A stretch of 64,000 bases of DNA from Kosakonia sp. SMBL-WEM22 (GTDB lineage Bacteria > Pseudomonadota > Gammaproteobacteria > Enterobacterales > Enterobacteriaceae), in contig NZ_CP051488.1 of NCBI RefSeq assembly GCF_014490785.1, positions 4,588,001 through 4,652,000 on the forward strand, in the 5' to 3' direction. A model generated the notes under the pieces. It was not told the DNA's origin. It saw only the letters and a program-made list of their open reading frames with translations, and ran no database searches. How positions within the stretch are numbered: position 1 is the stretch's first letter; every line of letters starts with the position of its first letter. Positions 53,031 to 62,015 of the stretch are shown here, piece by piece. The position numbers and the translations under genes were made by a program.

Positions 53031-53968
53031 GCCGCTACATCATAAAGCGCCTGCTGCTGCTGATCCCGATGATCCTTGCCGCCTCGGGGGGCATTTTCCT
53101 GCTGCTGCGCCTCGGCACGGGCGACCCGGCGCTCGATTACCTGCGCTTGTCCAACCTGCCGCCGACGCCGCAGATGATTGCTGCCACGCGCGTGGCGCTG
53201 GGGCTGGATCAGCCGTTAGTTGATCAGTACGCCCACTGGTTGTGGCGGGCGCTGCATCTCGACTTTGGCCTCTCCTACGCCACCCAGCGCCCGGTGCTGG
53301 AGGATGTGCTGCGCTTTCTGCCCGCCACATTGCAGCTGGCGGGCGCTGCGCTGGTGCTGATCCTGCTGACCTCGCTACCACTCGGTATCTGGGCGGCGCG
53401 ACACCGCGATAAGTGGCCTGATTTTGTTGTCCGCGCGGTGGCGTTTCTTGGCGTCTCAATGCCCAACTTCTGGCTCGCCTTTCTGCTGGTGATGCTCTTT
53501 TCCGTGCATCTGCACTGGCTGCCCGCGCTCGGTTACGGCGGCTGGCAGCACCTGATTCTGCCCGCCGTCTCTATCGCGCTGATGTCGCTTGCCATCAATG
53601 CGCGTCTGCTGCGCGCCAGCCTGCTGGAGGCCGCCGGGCAGCGCCACGTCACCTGGGCGCGGCTGCGCGGGCTTAGCGAGAAGCAGACCGAGCGGCGGCA
53701 TATTTTACGCAACGCTTCGCTGCCGGTGATCACCGCGCTGGGGATGCACATTGGCGAGCTGATTGGCGGCACGATGATTATAGAGAGCATCTTCGCCTGG
53801 CCAGGCATTGGCCGCTACGCCGTCTCGGCGATCTTCAACCGCGACTACCCGGTGATCCAGTGCTTTACGCTGGTGATGGTGATAGTTTTCGCCCTCTGTA
53901 ACCTGGGGGTGGATCTGCTGAGCGCCGCGCTCGATCCGCGCGTCCGTCACCATGAAGGAGCACGCTGA
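53027..53968 (+). CDS. nikB: NikB, nickel ABC importer permease
   Basis: A 313-residue inner-membrane permease of the DppB type (E. coli 314). Hydrophobic segments and the EAA-type loop (RLRGLSEKQTERRHILRNAS) are present. It overlaps nikA by four bases and shares one base with the nikC start, as in a compact operon. Confidence 0.95.
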   Translation: MSRYIIKRLLLLIPMILAASGGIFLLLRLGTGDPALDYLRLSNLPPTPQMIAATRVALGLDQPLVDQYAHWLWRALHLDFGLSYATQRPVLEDVLRFLPATLQLAGAALVLILLTSLPLGIWAARHRDKWPDFVVRAVAFLGVSMPNFWLAFLLVMLFSVHLHWLPALGYGGWQHLILPAVSIALMSLAINARLLRASLLEAAGQRHVTWARLRGLSEKQTERRHILRNASLPVITALGMHIGELIGGTMIIESIFAWPGIGRYAVSAIFNRDYPVIQCFTLVMVIVFALCNLGVDLLSAALDPRVRHHEGAR

Positions 53969-54801
53969 TGCACTTTCTCCACACCGCGCGCTGGCCGGTG
54001 CGCCTCGCCCTGCTGATACTGGCGCTGCTGTTTATCATCGCTCTGAGTTGCCAGTGGTGGCTGCCCTTCGATCCGCAGGCTATCGACCTGCCTGCGCGGC
54101 TGCTGCCGCCCGATAGCCAGCACTGGCTCGGCACGGATCATCTCGGGCGCGACATCTTCTCCCGGCTGCTGAGCGCCACCCGCGTGTCGCTCGGGTCGGT
54201 GCTCTGCTGCCTGCTGCTGGTGCTGATCCTCGGGCTGAGCGCCGGCGGTTGCGCGGGGCTGCTTGGCGGGCGCGTTGACCAGTTCATCATGCGTATCGCC
54301 GATCTCTTTATGACCTTTCCCACCTCGATCCTGTCGTTTTTTATGGTCGGCGTGCTCGGCACCGGCCTGAGCAATGTGATTATCGCCATCGCCCTCTCCC
54401 ACTGGGCCTGGTATGCACGCATGGTGCGCAGCCTGGTGTTGTCGCTGCGCAGCCGCGAGTACGTGCTGGCGGCGCGCCTTAGCGGAGCCGGTTATCTGCA
54501 CCTGTTTCGTGACCACCTCGCGGGCGCGATTGTGCCATCGCTGCTGGTGCTGGCGACGCTGGATATCGGCCATATGATGCTGCATGTCGCCGGGATGTCC
54601 TTTCTCGGCCTCGGCGTCAGCGCGCCGACGCCGGAGTGGGGAGTGATGATCAATGACGCGCGGCAGTTTATCTGGACGCAGCCGCTGCAAATGCTGTGGC
54701 CTGGGCTGGCGCTGTTTCTCAGCGTCATGGCCTTCAACCTGGTGGGCGACGCGCTGCGCGACCATCTCGATCCGCATTTAGTCACGGAGCACGCCCACTG
54801 A
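53968..54801 (+). CDS. nikC: NikC, nickel ABC importer permease
   Basis: A 277-residue DppC-type permease, equal to E. coli NikC. HWLGTDHLGRDIFSRLLSAT near residue 50 is the family signature and the ATPase loop is in LAARLSGAGYLHLFRDHLAG. TGATG overlaps link it to nikB and nikD. Confidence 0.95.
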   Translation: MHFLHTARWPVRLALLILALLFIIALSCQWWLPFDPQAIDLPARLLPPDSQHWLGTDHLGRDIFSRLLSATRVSLGSVLCCLLLVLILGLSAGGCAGLLGGRVDQFIMRIADLFMTFPTSILSFFMVGVLGTGLSNVIIAIALSHWAWYARMVRSLVLSLRSREYVLAARLSGAGYLHLFRDHLAGAIVPSLLVLATLDIGHMMLHVAGMSFLGLGVSAPTPEWGVMINDARQFIWTQPLQMLWPGLALFLSVMAFNLVGDALRDHLDPHLVTEHAH

Positions 54802-55565
54802 TGGCTACGCAATTGAGCCTGCAACACCTCATGCTTTCGGCCGCGCGAACGCTGGTTGACGATCTCTCTCTTACCCTACGGCGCGGCGAGGTGCTGGCGC
54901 TGGTCGGTGCCAGCGGCAGCGGTAAATCCCTCACCTGCGCGGCGGCGCTTGGCGTGCTGCCCGCAGGCGTTCGACAGACGGCGGGCGCGGTGCTGATCGA
55001 CGGCCAGCCGGTTTGCCCCCAGGCGCTGCGCGGCGTGACGGTGGCGACGGTGATGCAAAACCCACGCAGCGCGTTCAACCCGCTGCGAACCATGGCTGAC
55101 CACGCGCGGGAGAGCTGCCTGGCGCTGGGTAAACCGTTCAGTGAAGCGCATGCCATCGCCGCACTGGAGGCGGTCGGCCTGCGCGATGCGCGCCGCATTC
55201 TCGCCCTTCACCCTTTTGAGATGAGCGGCGGCATGCTGCAACGGGTGATGATTGCGCTGGCGCTGCTGGCCGACGCGCCCTTTCTGATCGCCGATGAGCC
55301 GACCACCGATCTCGACGCCATCGCCCAGGCCAGTATCCTTGACCTGCTCGACTCCCTGATGCAGCAGCACCAGCCGGGAATGCTGCTGGTAACGCACGAT
55401 ATGGGCGTAGTGGCACGCCTCGCCGATCGGGTGGCAGTGATGGATAACGGGCGCATTATCGAGCGCGGCCCGGTCAGTGCGATTTTTCACGCGCCGCAGC
55501 ATCCGCTGACCCGCCAGCTAGTGAGCGCTCACCTGGCGCTCTACGGTATGGAGCTTGCGCAATGA
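54801..55565 (+). CDS. nikD: NikD, nickel ABC importer ATPase
   Basis: A 254-residue ATPase (E. coli 254): Walker A GASGSGKSLTC, signature MSGGMLQRVMIA and Walker B FLIADEPTTDLD. The ATG overlaps the nikC stop (TGATG); the longer open frame upstream is inside nikC and was not used. Confidence 0.95.
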   Translation: MATQLSLQHLMLSAARTLVDDLSLTLRRGEVLALVGASGSGKSLTCAAALGVLPAGVRQTAGAVLIDGQPVCPQALRGVTVATVMQNPRSAFNPLRTMADHARESCLALGKPFSEAHAIAALEAVGLRDARRILALHPFEMSGGMLQRVMIALALLADAPFLIADEPTTDLDAIAQASILDLLDSLMQQHQPGMLLVTHDMGVVARLADRVAVMDNGRIIERGPVSAIFHAPQHPLTRQLVSAHLALYGMELAQ

Positions 55566-56353
55566 CCCTTCTCACTGTTAACCAACTCTCACACTCCTAC
55601 CGCCACCAAAGGGTGCTGACAGAGATCTCCCTGACGCTGCAGCAGGGTGAAACCGTCGCCCTGCTCGGGCGCAGCGGCTGCGGCAAGAGCACGCTGGCGC
55701 GCCTGCTGGTCGGGCTGGAAGCGCCAGAGCAAGGCCACGTCTGCTGGCGTGGAACGCCACTTTCGACGCTTGATCGCGCCGCGCGCCGCGATTTTCGCCG
55801 CGATGTGCAGATGGTATTTCAGGACCCGGTTAGCGCGGTCAACCCGCGCATGACGGTGCGCGACATCGTGTGCGAACCACTCCGCCATCTGGCCAGGCTC
55901 AACAAAGCGCAGCAGCTCCAGCGCATCGTGCAATTGCTTGCAGAGGTCGAGCTGGGGCCAGATTTATTAGAGAAACGCCCCATGCAGCTGAGCGGCGGTC
56001 AGCTGCAGCGTGTCTGCCTCGCCCGGGCGCTGGCGGTCGCGCCGGGGTTACTGATTCTGGATGAAGCGGTCTCCAGCCTCGATCGCGTGGTGCAAAGCGG
56101 CATCATCGCCCTGCTGCAACGCCTGCAACAGCGCTCCGGCGCGGCGTGCCTGTTTATCACCCACGATCTGCGCCTGGTGGAGCGCTTCTGCCAGCGGGTG
56201 CTGGTGATGGATGCCGGGCAGATCGTCGAAAACGTCACCGTCAGTGCGCCGCTGCGCTTTAGCTCCATTGCGGGCCGGGCGCTACAACAGGCGGTGTTAC
56301 CCGCCCTCCCTTCACTTCGCCCGAGGAACCCGCTATGCAACGCGTTACCCTAA
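55562..56353 (+). CDS. nikE: NikE, nickel ABC importer ATPase
   Basis: A 263-residue ATPase (E. coli 268): Walker A GRSGCGKSTLARL, signature LSGGQLQRVCLARAL and Walker B LLILDEAVSSLD. The last 19 bases overlap nikR, which may couple expression of the regulator to the transporter. Confidence 0.95.
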   Translation: MTLLTVNQLSHSYRHQRVLTEISLTLQQGETVALLGRSGCGKSTLARLLVGLEAPEQGHVCWRGTPLSTLDRAARRDFRRDVQMVFQDPVSAVNPRMTVRDIVCEPLRHLARLNKAQQLQRIVQLLAEVELGPDLLEKRPMQLSGGQLQRVCLARALAVAPGLLILDEAVSSLDRVVQSGIIALLQRLQQRSGAACLFITHDLRLVERFCQRVLVMDAGQIVENVTVSAPLRFSSIAGRALQQAVLPALPSLRPRNPLCNALP

Positions 56354-56748
56354 CGCTTGATGACGATCTGCTCGCCGCCCTGGACGCGCTAAGCCAGCGG
56401 CGCGGCTACCACAACCGCTCAGAAGCCGCACGCGATCTGCTGCGCGGCGCACTGGTGCAAGAGGCTCCGGCGGATCAGCAGAAGCAGGGCTTTGCTGTGC
56501 TGACCTACGTGTATGAACATGAGAAGCGCGAGCTGGCAAGCCGCCTTGTCGCCACTCAGCACCACCATCACGATCTCTCAGTGGCCACCCTGCACGTGCA
56601 CATCAGCCATGACGACTGCCTTGAGATTGCCGTACTAAAAGGCAAACGCGGCGAGATTGAGCATTTCGCCGATGAGGTGATCGCCCAGCGCGGCGTGCGC
56701 CACGGCCATTTACAGTGTCTGGCGCAGGACCACCATACCCACAGCTGA
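56335..56748 (+). CDS. nikR: NikR, nickel-responsive ribbon-helix-helix repressor
   Basis: NikR represses nikABCDE when nickel is plentiful. The 137-residue protein has the N-terminal ribbon-helix-helix (MQRVTLTLDDDLLAALDAL, YHNRSEAARDLLR) and the ACT-like nickel domain. High-affinity ligands are intact: His76 in TQHHHHD, His87 and His89 in LHVHI, Cys95 in HDDCLEI. The C-terminus is four residues longer than in E. coli and adds DHHTHS, another histidine-rich piece. Confidence 0.95.
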   Translation: MQRVTLTLDDDLLAALDALSQRRGYHNRSEAARDLLRGALVQEAPADQQKQGFAVLTYVYEHEKRELASRLVATQHHHHDLSVATLHVHISHDDCLEIAVLKGKRGEIEHFADEVIAQRGVRHGHLQCLAQDHHTHS

Positions 56749-56822
56749 TGCTTTTTCGCCCGCACGGCGCCACATGTGCCAGGCTTATTTATTTGCCAAA
56801 TCCACGTGATAAGGAGCGAATG

Positions 56823-57617
56823 ATGAAGATTGATCTGAGCGGAAAAGTAGCGCTGGTTACCGCCTCGACGGGCGGGATTGGTTTCGCAATTGCGACCGGG
56901 CTGGCGCAGAGCGGTGCAGAGGTGATCCTCAACGGGCGCAGCGACGAGACGGTCAACAAGGCCAAAGCGGCGTTAACCCAGCACGTGAGCGGCGCTCGTG
57001 TGCGTACCGCTGTTGCCGATCTTGGCTCGGCGGAAGGCGTGGCTTCCCTGCTTGAGGCGGCCTCCGGGGTTGATATCCTGGTCAATAATGCCGGTATTTA
57101 TGGCCCGCAGGATTTCTACGTCACCGATGACGAGACCTGGGAGAATTACTGGCAGACCAACGTCATGTCCGGCGTGCGGCTGGCACGCGCGCTGCTGCCC
57201 GCAATGGTCGATAAAGGCTGGGGCCGCGTGGTGTTTATCTCCTCCGAGTCTGCCCTGAATATTCCGGCAGATATGATCCACTATGGCGTGACCAAAACGG
57301 CGCAGTTGTCGCTGGCGCGCGGGCTGGCGAAGTTTGTTGCCGGCAGCGGCGTCACGGTCAACAGCGTATTACCGGGGCCAACGATGTCCGACGGTTTCGC
57401 CGGCATGATGCAGGAAGAGATGGAGAGAACCGGTAAGTCGCTGGAGACGCTGGCGAAAGAGTTTGTGATGGCGAATCGCCCCTCATCGGTTATCCAGCGC
57501 GCCGCCACCGTTGAAGAGGTGGCGAATATGGTGGTTTATGTTTGCTCAACGCAGGCGTCGGCGACCTCCGGCGCAGCGCTGCGCGTCGATGGCGGCGTGG
57601 TGGACGATATCGTTTAA
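56823..57617 (+). CDS. Short-chain dehydrogenase/reductase, substrate unknown
   Basis: A 264-residue classical SDR. The cofactor loop is TASTGGIGFAIA (TAS in place of the usual TGG/TGA), the structural motif NNAGIYG, the catalytic serine in FISSESAL and the Tyr-x-x-x-Lys in YGVTK. AAGGAG at 56811 favours ATG 56823. The gene follows nikR by 74 bases and is 17 bases before an alpha/beta hydrolase, likely its operon partner. It is not part of the E. coli nik locus. Substrate not predictable. Confidence 0.85.
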   Translation: MKIDLSGKVALVTASTGGIGFAIATGLAQSGAEVILNGRSDETVNKAKAALTQHVSGARVRTAVADLGSAEGVASLLEAASGVDILVNNAGIYGPQDFYVTDDETWENYWQTNVMSGVRLARALLPAMVDKGWGRVVFISSESALNIPADMIHYGVTKTAQLSLARGLAKFVAGSGVTVNSVLPGPTMSDGFAGMMQEEMERTGKSLETLAKEFVMANRPSSVIQRAATVEEVANMVVYVCSTQASATSGAALRVDGGVVDDIV

Positions 57618-57634
57618 ACGAGCCAGGAGGTTGT

Positions 57635-58627
57635 ATGCGACGTTTTCCCCGCCGCGCGCTACTGCTCGCGTTGCTCTTCACCGGTGCGGCGCAGTCCGCG
57701 GAGTATGGTGGCCAGCTTGAAGGGTTCACCTACCCGTGGCCGCTGATGCACTTTGAGTTTCAGTCCCAGCGCCAGCCCTTAAGCATGGGGTATATGGATA
57801 TCTCCGCCGATAAACCGAACGGCGAAACCGTGGTGCTGCTGCACGGCAAAAACTTTTGCGCCGCCACCTGGGAGAGCACCATTACCGCGCTGCATGATGC
57901 CGGTTACCGGGTGATTGCCCCCGATCAGATTGGCTTCTGCACCTCCACTAAACCGGCCAATTACCAGTACAGCTTCCAGCAGCTGGCGGAGAACACCCAT
58001 CAGTTGCTGGCGAAGCTGGGAGTGAAAAAAGCGGTGATTATTGGGCACTCCACCGGCGGCATGCTGGCGACGCGCTATGCGTTGATGTACCCGAAAGAGA
58101 CGCAGAAGCTGGTGATGGTTAACCCGATTGGTCTTGAGGACTGGAAGGCGAAGGGGGTGCCCTATCGCAGCGTGGATGCGTGGTATCAGCGCGAGCTGAA
58201 AACCACCGCGCAGAGCATTAAAGCCTACGAGCAGAAGACCTATTACATGGGTGAATGGAAGCCGGAATACAATAAATGGGTTGAGATGCTGGCGGGGTTA
58301 AATAACGGTCCGGGCAAAACGCGCGTGGCGTGGAACTCAGCGCTGATCTACGACATGATTTACACCCAGCCGGTCTTCTATGAGTTCAAGGATTTACGCG
58401 TGCCTACCACATTGTTTATCGGGACCGGTGATACGACCGCGCCCGGCAGCGATGATGCGCCGCCGGAAGTGAAAAAGGCGGTCGGCAACTACAAGGTATT
58501 GGGCAAAGAGGCGGCGGAGCTGATCCCCGATGCCCGGCTGGTGGAGTTTGATGGCTTAGGCCATGCGCCGCAGATGCAGGACCCGGCGACGTTTCACCGG
58601 GCGCTGCTCGACGATCTGGCAAAGTGA
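57635..58627 (+). CDS. Exported alpha/beta hydrolase
   Basis: The 330-residue protein begins with a signal peptide (MRRFPRRALLLALLFTGAAQ, cleavage near QSA) and then an alpha/beta hydrolase fold. LLHGKNFCAATWE gives the oxyanion HG motif, GHSTGGMLA the nucleophile serine elbow, and GLGHAPQMQDP the catalytic histidine. CAGGAGG precedes ATG 57635. A secreted esterase or dehalogenase-like hydrolase; the pairing with a dehydrogenase suggests a small catabolic unit. Substrate unknown. Confidence 0.85.
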   Translation: MRRFPRRALLLALLFTGAAQSAEYGGQLEGFTYPWPLMHFEFQSQRQPLSMGYMDISADKPNGETVVLLHGKNFCAATWESTITALHDAGYRVIAPDQIGFCTSTKPANYQYSFQQLAENTHQLLAKLGVKKAVIIGHSTGGMLATRYALMYPKETQKLVMVNPIGLEDWKAKGVPYRSVDAWYQRELKTTAQSIKAYEQKTYYMGEWKPEYNKWVEMLAGLNNGPGKTRVAWNSALIYDMIYTQPVFYEFKDLRVPTTLFIGTGDTTAPGSDDAPPEVKKAVGNYKVLGKEAAELIPDARLVEFDGLGHAPQMQDPATFHRALLDDLAK

Positions 58628-58639
58628 AGGATTGAAGAG

Positions 58640-58664
58640 AAAGGCCCGCTCATTGCGGGCCTTT
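58640..58664. terminator. Bidirectional terminator between the hydrolase and chemoreceptor genes
   Basis: AAAGGCCCGC-TCATT-GCGGGCCTTT is a perfect stem with A and T flanks, between two convergent genes. Confidence 0.88.
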
Positions 58665-58667
58665 GTA

Positions 58668-60608
58668 TTACACCTGACGCGCGGCGAAGAAGGCCAGCGT
58701 CTCTTCCAGGGATTTCGCCTGCTCCTCCAGCGACATGGCCGCGGCGGAGATCTGCTGCACCAGCGAGGCGTTCTGCTGGGTGGCGCTATCCATCTGGTTT
58801 ACCGCCACGCTGACCTGGTTGATGCCCTTGGTCTGCTCATCGAGCGCCTGCACGATTTCGTTGATCACCAGGTGAACGTTGGAGACCGCCTCGATGATCT
58901 GCTTCATCATCGCGCCGGTTTGATTCACCAGCGCCACGCCTTTGCTGACGCGCCCGGTCGACTCATCAATCAGCGTTGAAATCTCTTTCGCCGCATTGGC
59001 GCTGCGCTGCGCCAGGCTGCGCACTTCGCCTGCAACCACGGCAAAACCACGCCCCTGCTCACCGGCGCGTGCCGCTTCCACGGCGGCGTTCAGCGCAAGG
59101 ATATTGGTCTGGAAAGCGATGCCGTCGATGATGCTGTTGATATCGCCGATCTTCTGCGCGCTTTCGTCGATTTTATTAATGACCTCGACCACTTCATCAA
59201 CCAGCGCTTCGCCCTGCCCGGCGATGTCAGTCGCCTGTTCGGTAAGACGCGTCGCTTTGTGGGCGTTATCGGCGTTATTTTTCACCGTGACGGCAATCTG
59301 CTCCATGCTCGCCGCAGTTTCCACTATCGCCGCCGCCTGCTCTTCGGTGCGCGAAGCGAGATCGAGGTTACCGGCGGCAATTTCGCTACTGCCCGCACGC
59401 ACTGAGTTACTGGCATCGGTGATGGTGCTGACAATCCGGTGCAGCTGCCCCTGCATGGCGTGCAGCGCGTAGAAGATGCTGCTGCTGTCGCCCCTCTGCA
59501 CGGGAATGGTGCTGCTGAGATCGCCCTGCGCAACCGAAAGTGCAATCTCTGCCGCCTCCGATGGCTCACCGCCCACCGGGCGTGCGACTTTGCGGGTAAA
59601 GACCAGCGCCACCACCAGGCTGACGATAATAATGCTTAGCACCATCATCACAATCGCGTTCATCAGGAAGTGCCAGGCTTCCGCCATCACCACGCTGACC
59701 GGCGTGATAATTGCCAGCTTCCACGGCGTGCCGCTGTTGCCAACCGCAATGGTGCGCCAGGTAATAAATGCCGGTTCGCCGAGCTGCGGATCGTCAAAAC
59801 GCACCACCTCGCTGCCCGTAATGGTGCCCTTGTAGGGCTTGCCGATCGCCGCTTTGTCGGGGCTGGAGACGACATTATTCTCCGCTGACAGCAGCACGGC
59901 ATAGCCGACGCCGTCCCACGGTTTGATGGCACCAATTCGTTTTTGCAGCGTCTCCAGCGAGAAATCGGACGTGACCGAACCCTGGAACTTGCCGTTGCGC
60001 ATAATCGGCGCGGCGATGGAGGTAAGCATCACATCGACCCCGTTGTAGGGGTAGATATAGGGCTCGATAATCACCTCTTTCTGGCGCTGGCGCGGCAGCA
60101 CATAGTAGTTGCCGCTGCCCGGCGTTTCGTAATCGAGCAAGTTGTGCAGAGACGGGTTGCCTGCCGAGTCACGATCGACATAGCGGGCGTAGCGCCCGGC
60201 GGGATCCTGCTCCGGTTTGCCGGCGAACTCGCCATCTTTACCGTCGAAAGCGTTCGGTTCAAACGCCAACGACATTGAGAGGAAATCGCTGTGCGCATGC
60301 AGGTAGTCGCGCAGGAGTTGATCCAGCCCTTTGCGATCCGCAAGGCCTGCTTCACGCAGTGACCAGGCGCTATTACCGACATCGCGCGCTGCAACCAGGG
60401 CGGAATCAAGCTGCTGGCTCACCTGCAGGGTTTCGGTTTGAGCTATCTGCTGCAGATGTTTCTTCGCCACCGCCTCCTGCTGCGCCATCGCTTGCCATAT
60501 CAGCAGGCCAATGGTCACAAGAAAACCGGCGGTTATTGTGACAAAGATGGATATCAACATCAGCGTCCTGGCTTTGAGCTTTTTCCCGGTGCTTCTTTTG
60601 ACTGACAT
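58668..60608 (-). CDS. Methyl-accepting chemotaxis protein with double-Cache sensor
   Basis: A 646-residue transmembrane chemoreceptor. A membrane helix near 15-37 is followed by a large periplasmic sensor (about 40-300) of dCache_1 type (PYIYPYNGVDVMLTSIAAPI, TSDFSLETLQKRIG), a second helix (about 305-330), HAMP and the signalling domain with hairpin tip QTNILALNAAVEAARAGEQG and RGFAVVAGEVRSLAQRSA. The C-terminus lacks the NWETF-type CheR/CheB tether. CGGAGAAGTT precedes ATG 60608. A sigma-28 promoter lies just upstream. dCache domains often bind amino acids or organic acids; ligand unknown. Confidence 0.9.
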   Translation of the reverse strand: MSVKRSTGKKLKARTLMLISIFVTITAGFLVTIGLLIWQAMAQQEAVAKKHLQQIAQTETLQVSQQLDSALVAARDVGNSAWSLREAGLADRKGLDQLLRDYLHAHSDFLSMSLAFEPNAFDGKDGEFAGKPEQDPAGRYARYVDRDSAGNPSLHNLLDYETPGSGNYYVLPRQRQKEVIIEPYIYPYNGVDVMLTSIAAPIMRNGKFQGSVTSDFSLETLQKRIGAIKPWDGVGYAVLLSAENNVVSSPDKAAIGKPYKGTITGSEVVRFDDPQLGEPAFITWRTIAVGNSGTPWKLAIITPVSVVMAEAWHFLMNAIVMMVLSIIIVSLVVALVFTRKVARPVGGEPSEAAEIALSVAQGDLSSTIPVQRGDSSSIFYALHAMQGQLHRIVSTITDASNSVRAGSSEIAAGNLDLASRTEEQAAAIVETAASMEQIAVTVKNNADNAHKATRLTEQATDIAGQGEALVDEVVEVINKIDESAQKIGDINSIIDGIAFQTNILALNAAVEAARAGEQGRGFAVVAGEVRSLAQRSANAAKEISTLIDESTGRVSKGVALVNQTGAMMKQIIEAVSNVHLVINEIVQALDEQTKGINQVSVAVNQMDSATQQNASLVQQISAAAMSLEEQAKSLEETLAFFAARQV

Positions 60609-60648
60609 AACTTCTCCGATATGGCTTGGCGCGGGGCGCATGACGGAT

Positions 60649-60675
60649 ATATCGGACGAATGTGCGCAAAAGTTA
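60649..60675 (-). promoter_or_regulatory. Sigma-28 (FliA) promoter of the chemoreceptor gene
   Basis: On the minus strand TAACTTTT - 11 bases - TCCGATAT compares with the flagellar consensus TAAAGTTT-N11-GCCGATAA (six of eight in each box, exact spacing). It lies 41 bases before the ATG, so the gene is probably a class III flagellar-regulon member. Confidence 0.75.
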
Positions 60676-60760
60676 TACCGCTTTTAAATTAAATTTGTGT
60701 CTGTCACGCGAGCGGGATGCGCTGGAAATCGCTTTGTGAGGAAAATCAAAGGCAAAACAC

Positions 60761-61114
60761 TCAGGTGAGCAACTGGTCGATGCTCTTAGCGACAGGCTCC
60801 AGCGGCAGCGCGCCAAGGGCGCCCAGATCCTGTCTGTAGATTGTCTCACTTCGCGATTTACCGTGGATAAAGTAGCCCAGATCGCCATCCTGCCCAATCA
60901 GCAGATACTCGGGCTCCACCTGCTGGATGGCATAGGTGTTGTTTCGCTCCAACAGATCGCCATGGGCGAAAAGGTAAATCACATCACCTTCGGGGGTGGT
61001 GATTTCGGTAGCGTCGCGCTGCACCGTGAGAAAGCGTGCGTAACGCTCCGGTAACGTCAGGTGATGAGTAGTTTTGAAGGCGTCCAGAGTGGCCTGCAAC
61101 AGGGTGTTACTCAT
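60761..61114 (-). CDS. SUKH (SMI1/KNR4)-type immunity-like protein
   Basis: The 117-residue protein has the SUKH pattern: an N-terminal helix with LPERYARFL (near 20-28), a beta-rich middle and LLIGQDGDLGYFIHG (near 70-85), the characteristic D-G-D turn. SUKH proteins neutralise nuclease and deaminase toxins of contact-dependent and T6SS/Rhs systems. The start overlaps the end of the next gene by four bases (ATGA), so the two are translated together. GC content looks higher than in the genes to its right. No cognate toxin is seen in the window. Confidence 0.75.
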   Translation of the reverse strand: MSNTLLQATLDAFKTTHHLTLPERYARFLTVQRDATEITTPEGDVIYLFAHGDLLERNNTYAIQQVEPEYLLIGQDGDLGYFIHGKSRSETIYRQDLGALGALPLEPVAKSIDQLLT

Positions 61115-61608
61115 CTTTTTTTACCTCGTTTTCGTGAAACTTGCGGTGCCCACGAAGAGTAGTCGCTGACTACAATCTCAAAAAGTTGCAGATCGCCCGG
61201 GATGTGATGGAGATGATCGGCAATTTCGTCATAGGGTGAAGGAAGAGGAAAAATGAGCCCGTAATCACCATCCACAATTAGCGCACCGTTGATCAGCAGG
61301 ACGCTGTTGCTGCGGAGCGTAAGCTGCTCCATGGTAATACCGGTATAGAGCCTGTTCTTGTACTTACCGCGATAGTTCTGGTTACAGGTGACAGAGACGA
61401 TAATGTCGTTTGCATCGGTGAAGATCGATACCGTATTGCCATCAAGGAAATAGCCTTGCATGTCGCCCAACTGCGTTGCAGAGGGGTACTCCTTTGTCTC
61501 GACATCAAAACGATTAAGCATCTCCTCAAGATAATCATCCACGCAATGCCCCAGGTGGATATTAGCAAGGGAGTTGAAGCTAATAATATTGGCATTGAAA
61601 TCAATCAT
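61111..61608 (-). CDS. Unknown 165-residue protein coupled to the SUKH gene
   Basis: Not recognised. It starts MIDFNANIISFNSLANIHLG, is acidic and beta-rich in the middle (VSIFTDANDIIVSV, SVLLINGALIVDGDYGLIF), and ends in a basic tail (SRKRGKKR). No signal peptide or membrane segment. Overlap of four bases with the SUKH gene suggests an immunity or immunity-accessory role. Codon use looks ordinary. Confidence 0.6.
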   Translation of the reverse strand: MIDFNANIISFNSLANIHLGHCVDDYLEEMLNRFDVETKEYPSATQLGDMQGYFLDGNTVSIFTDANDIIVSVTCNQNYRGKYKNRLYTGITMEQLTLRSNSVLLINGALIVDGDYGLIFPLPSPYDEIADHLHHIPGDLQLFEIVVSDYSSWAPQVSRKRGKKR

Positions 61609-61712
61609 GATTTAACAGGCCGTGAGGTTTTAAGGGAGCTAATATGGAATGTTTTAAAATTGATTACCATAGCCATCGACTTGTAAATTTTAAGAAAAAT
61701 AAGGATAAAAAA

Positions 61713-62015
61713 TCAGAAAGGCAGCACCCCCTTAAAAGAAGAAAAGCACTCTATTTTCACATCCTTACTCTGAAAATAAAACAACGCATCAGTAATGCTA
61801 TTATGCGCAACTATCTCTTCACTACCATAATCTTCAACCATTTCTATCTTATCTTCAGGTATGCAAAATTGATAAGATAAATAGCTACCCGCCTCTTTTT
61901 TGATCGCATATTGATAGAAAAACAACCGCCCATCAACCTCTTTAATTTCACTGAAGCCTCTAACCTTACCGTTATTTACAGCTGTAATGATCAGCGAAAC
62001 CATTGAATCGTCCAT
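61713..62015 (-). CDS. Unknown 100-residue protein in the immunity-like cluster
   Basis: Not recognised. MDDSMVSLIITAVNNGKVRG opens the protein; the middle FFYQYAIKKEAGSYLSYQF is beta-like and SEEIVAHNSITDALFYFQSK looks helical. AT-rich DNA and small acidic cytosolic character fit immunity genes. A GAGG sequence lies ten bases before the ATG at 62015; Met5 (62003) is an alternative start. Confidence 0.55.
   Translation of the reverse strand: MDDSMVSLIITAVNNGKVRGFSEIKEVDGRLFFYQYAIKKEAGSYLSYQFCIPEDKIEMVEDYGSEEIVAHNSITDALFYFQSKDVKIECFSSFKGVLPF

Noticed and set aside
53947..54777. Long minus-strand open frame opposite nikC
   Set aside because: It is an antisense shadow of nikC, rich in Gln, His and Arg, with no domain and no ribosome site; nikC is certain.
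61644..61880. Plus-strand 78-codon frame in the immunity-like region
   Set aside because: It overlaps the 61713-62015 gene in antisense, is Lys/Phe-rich as expected from AT-rich DNA and lacks a convincing ribosome site.
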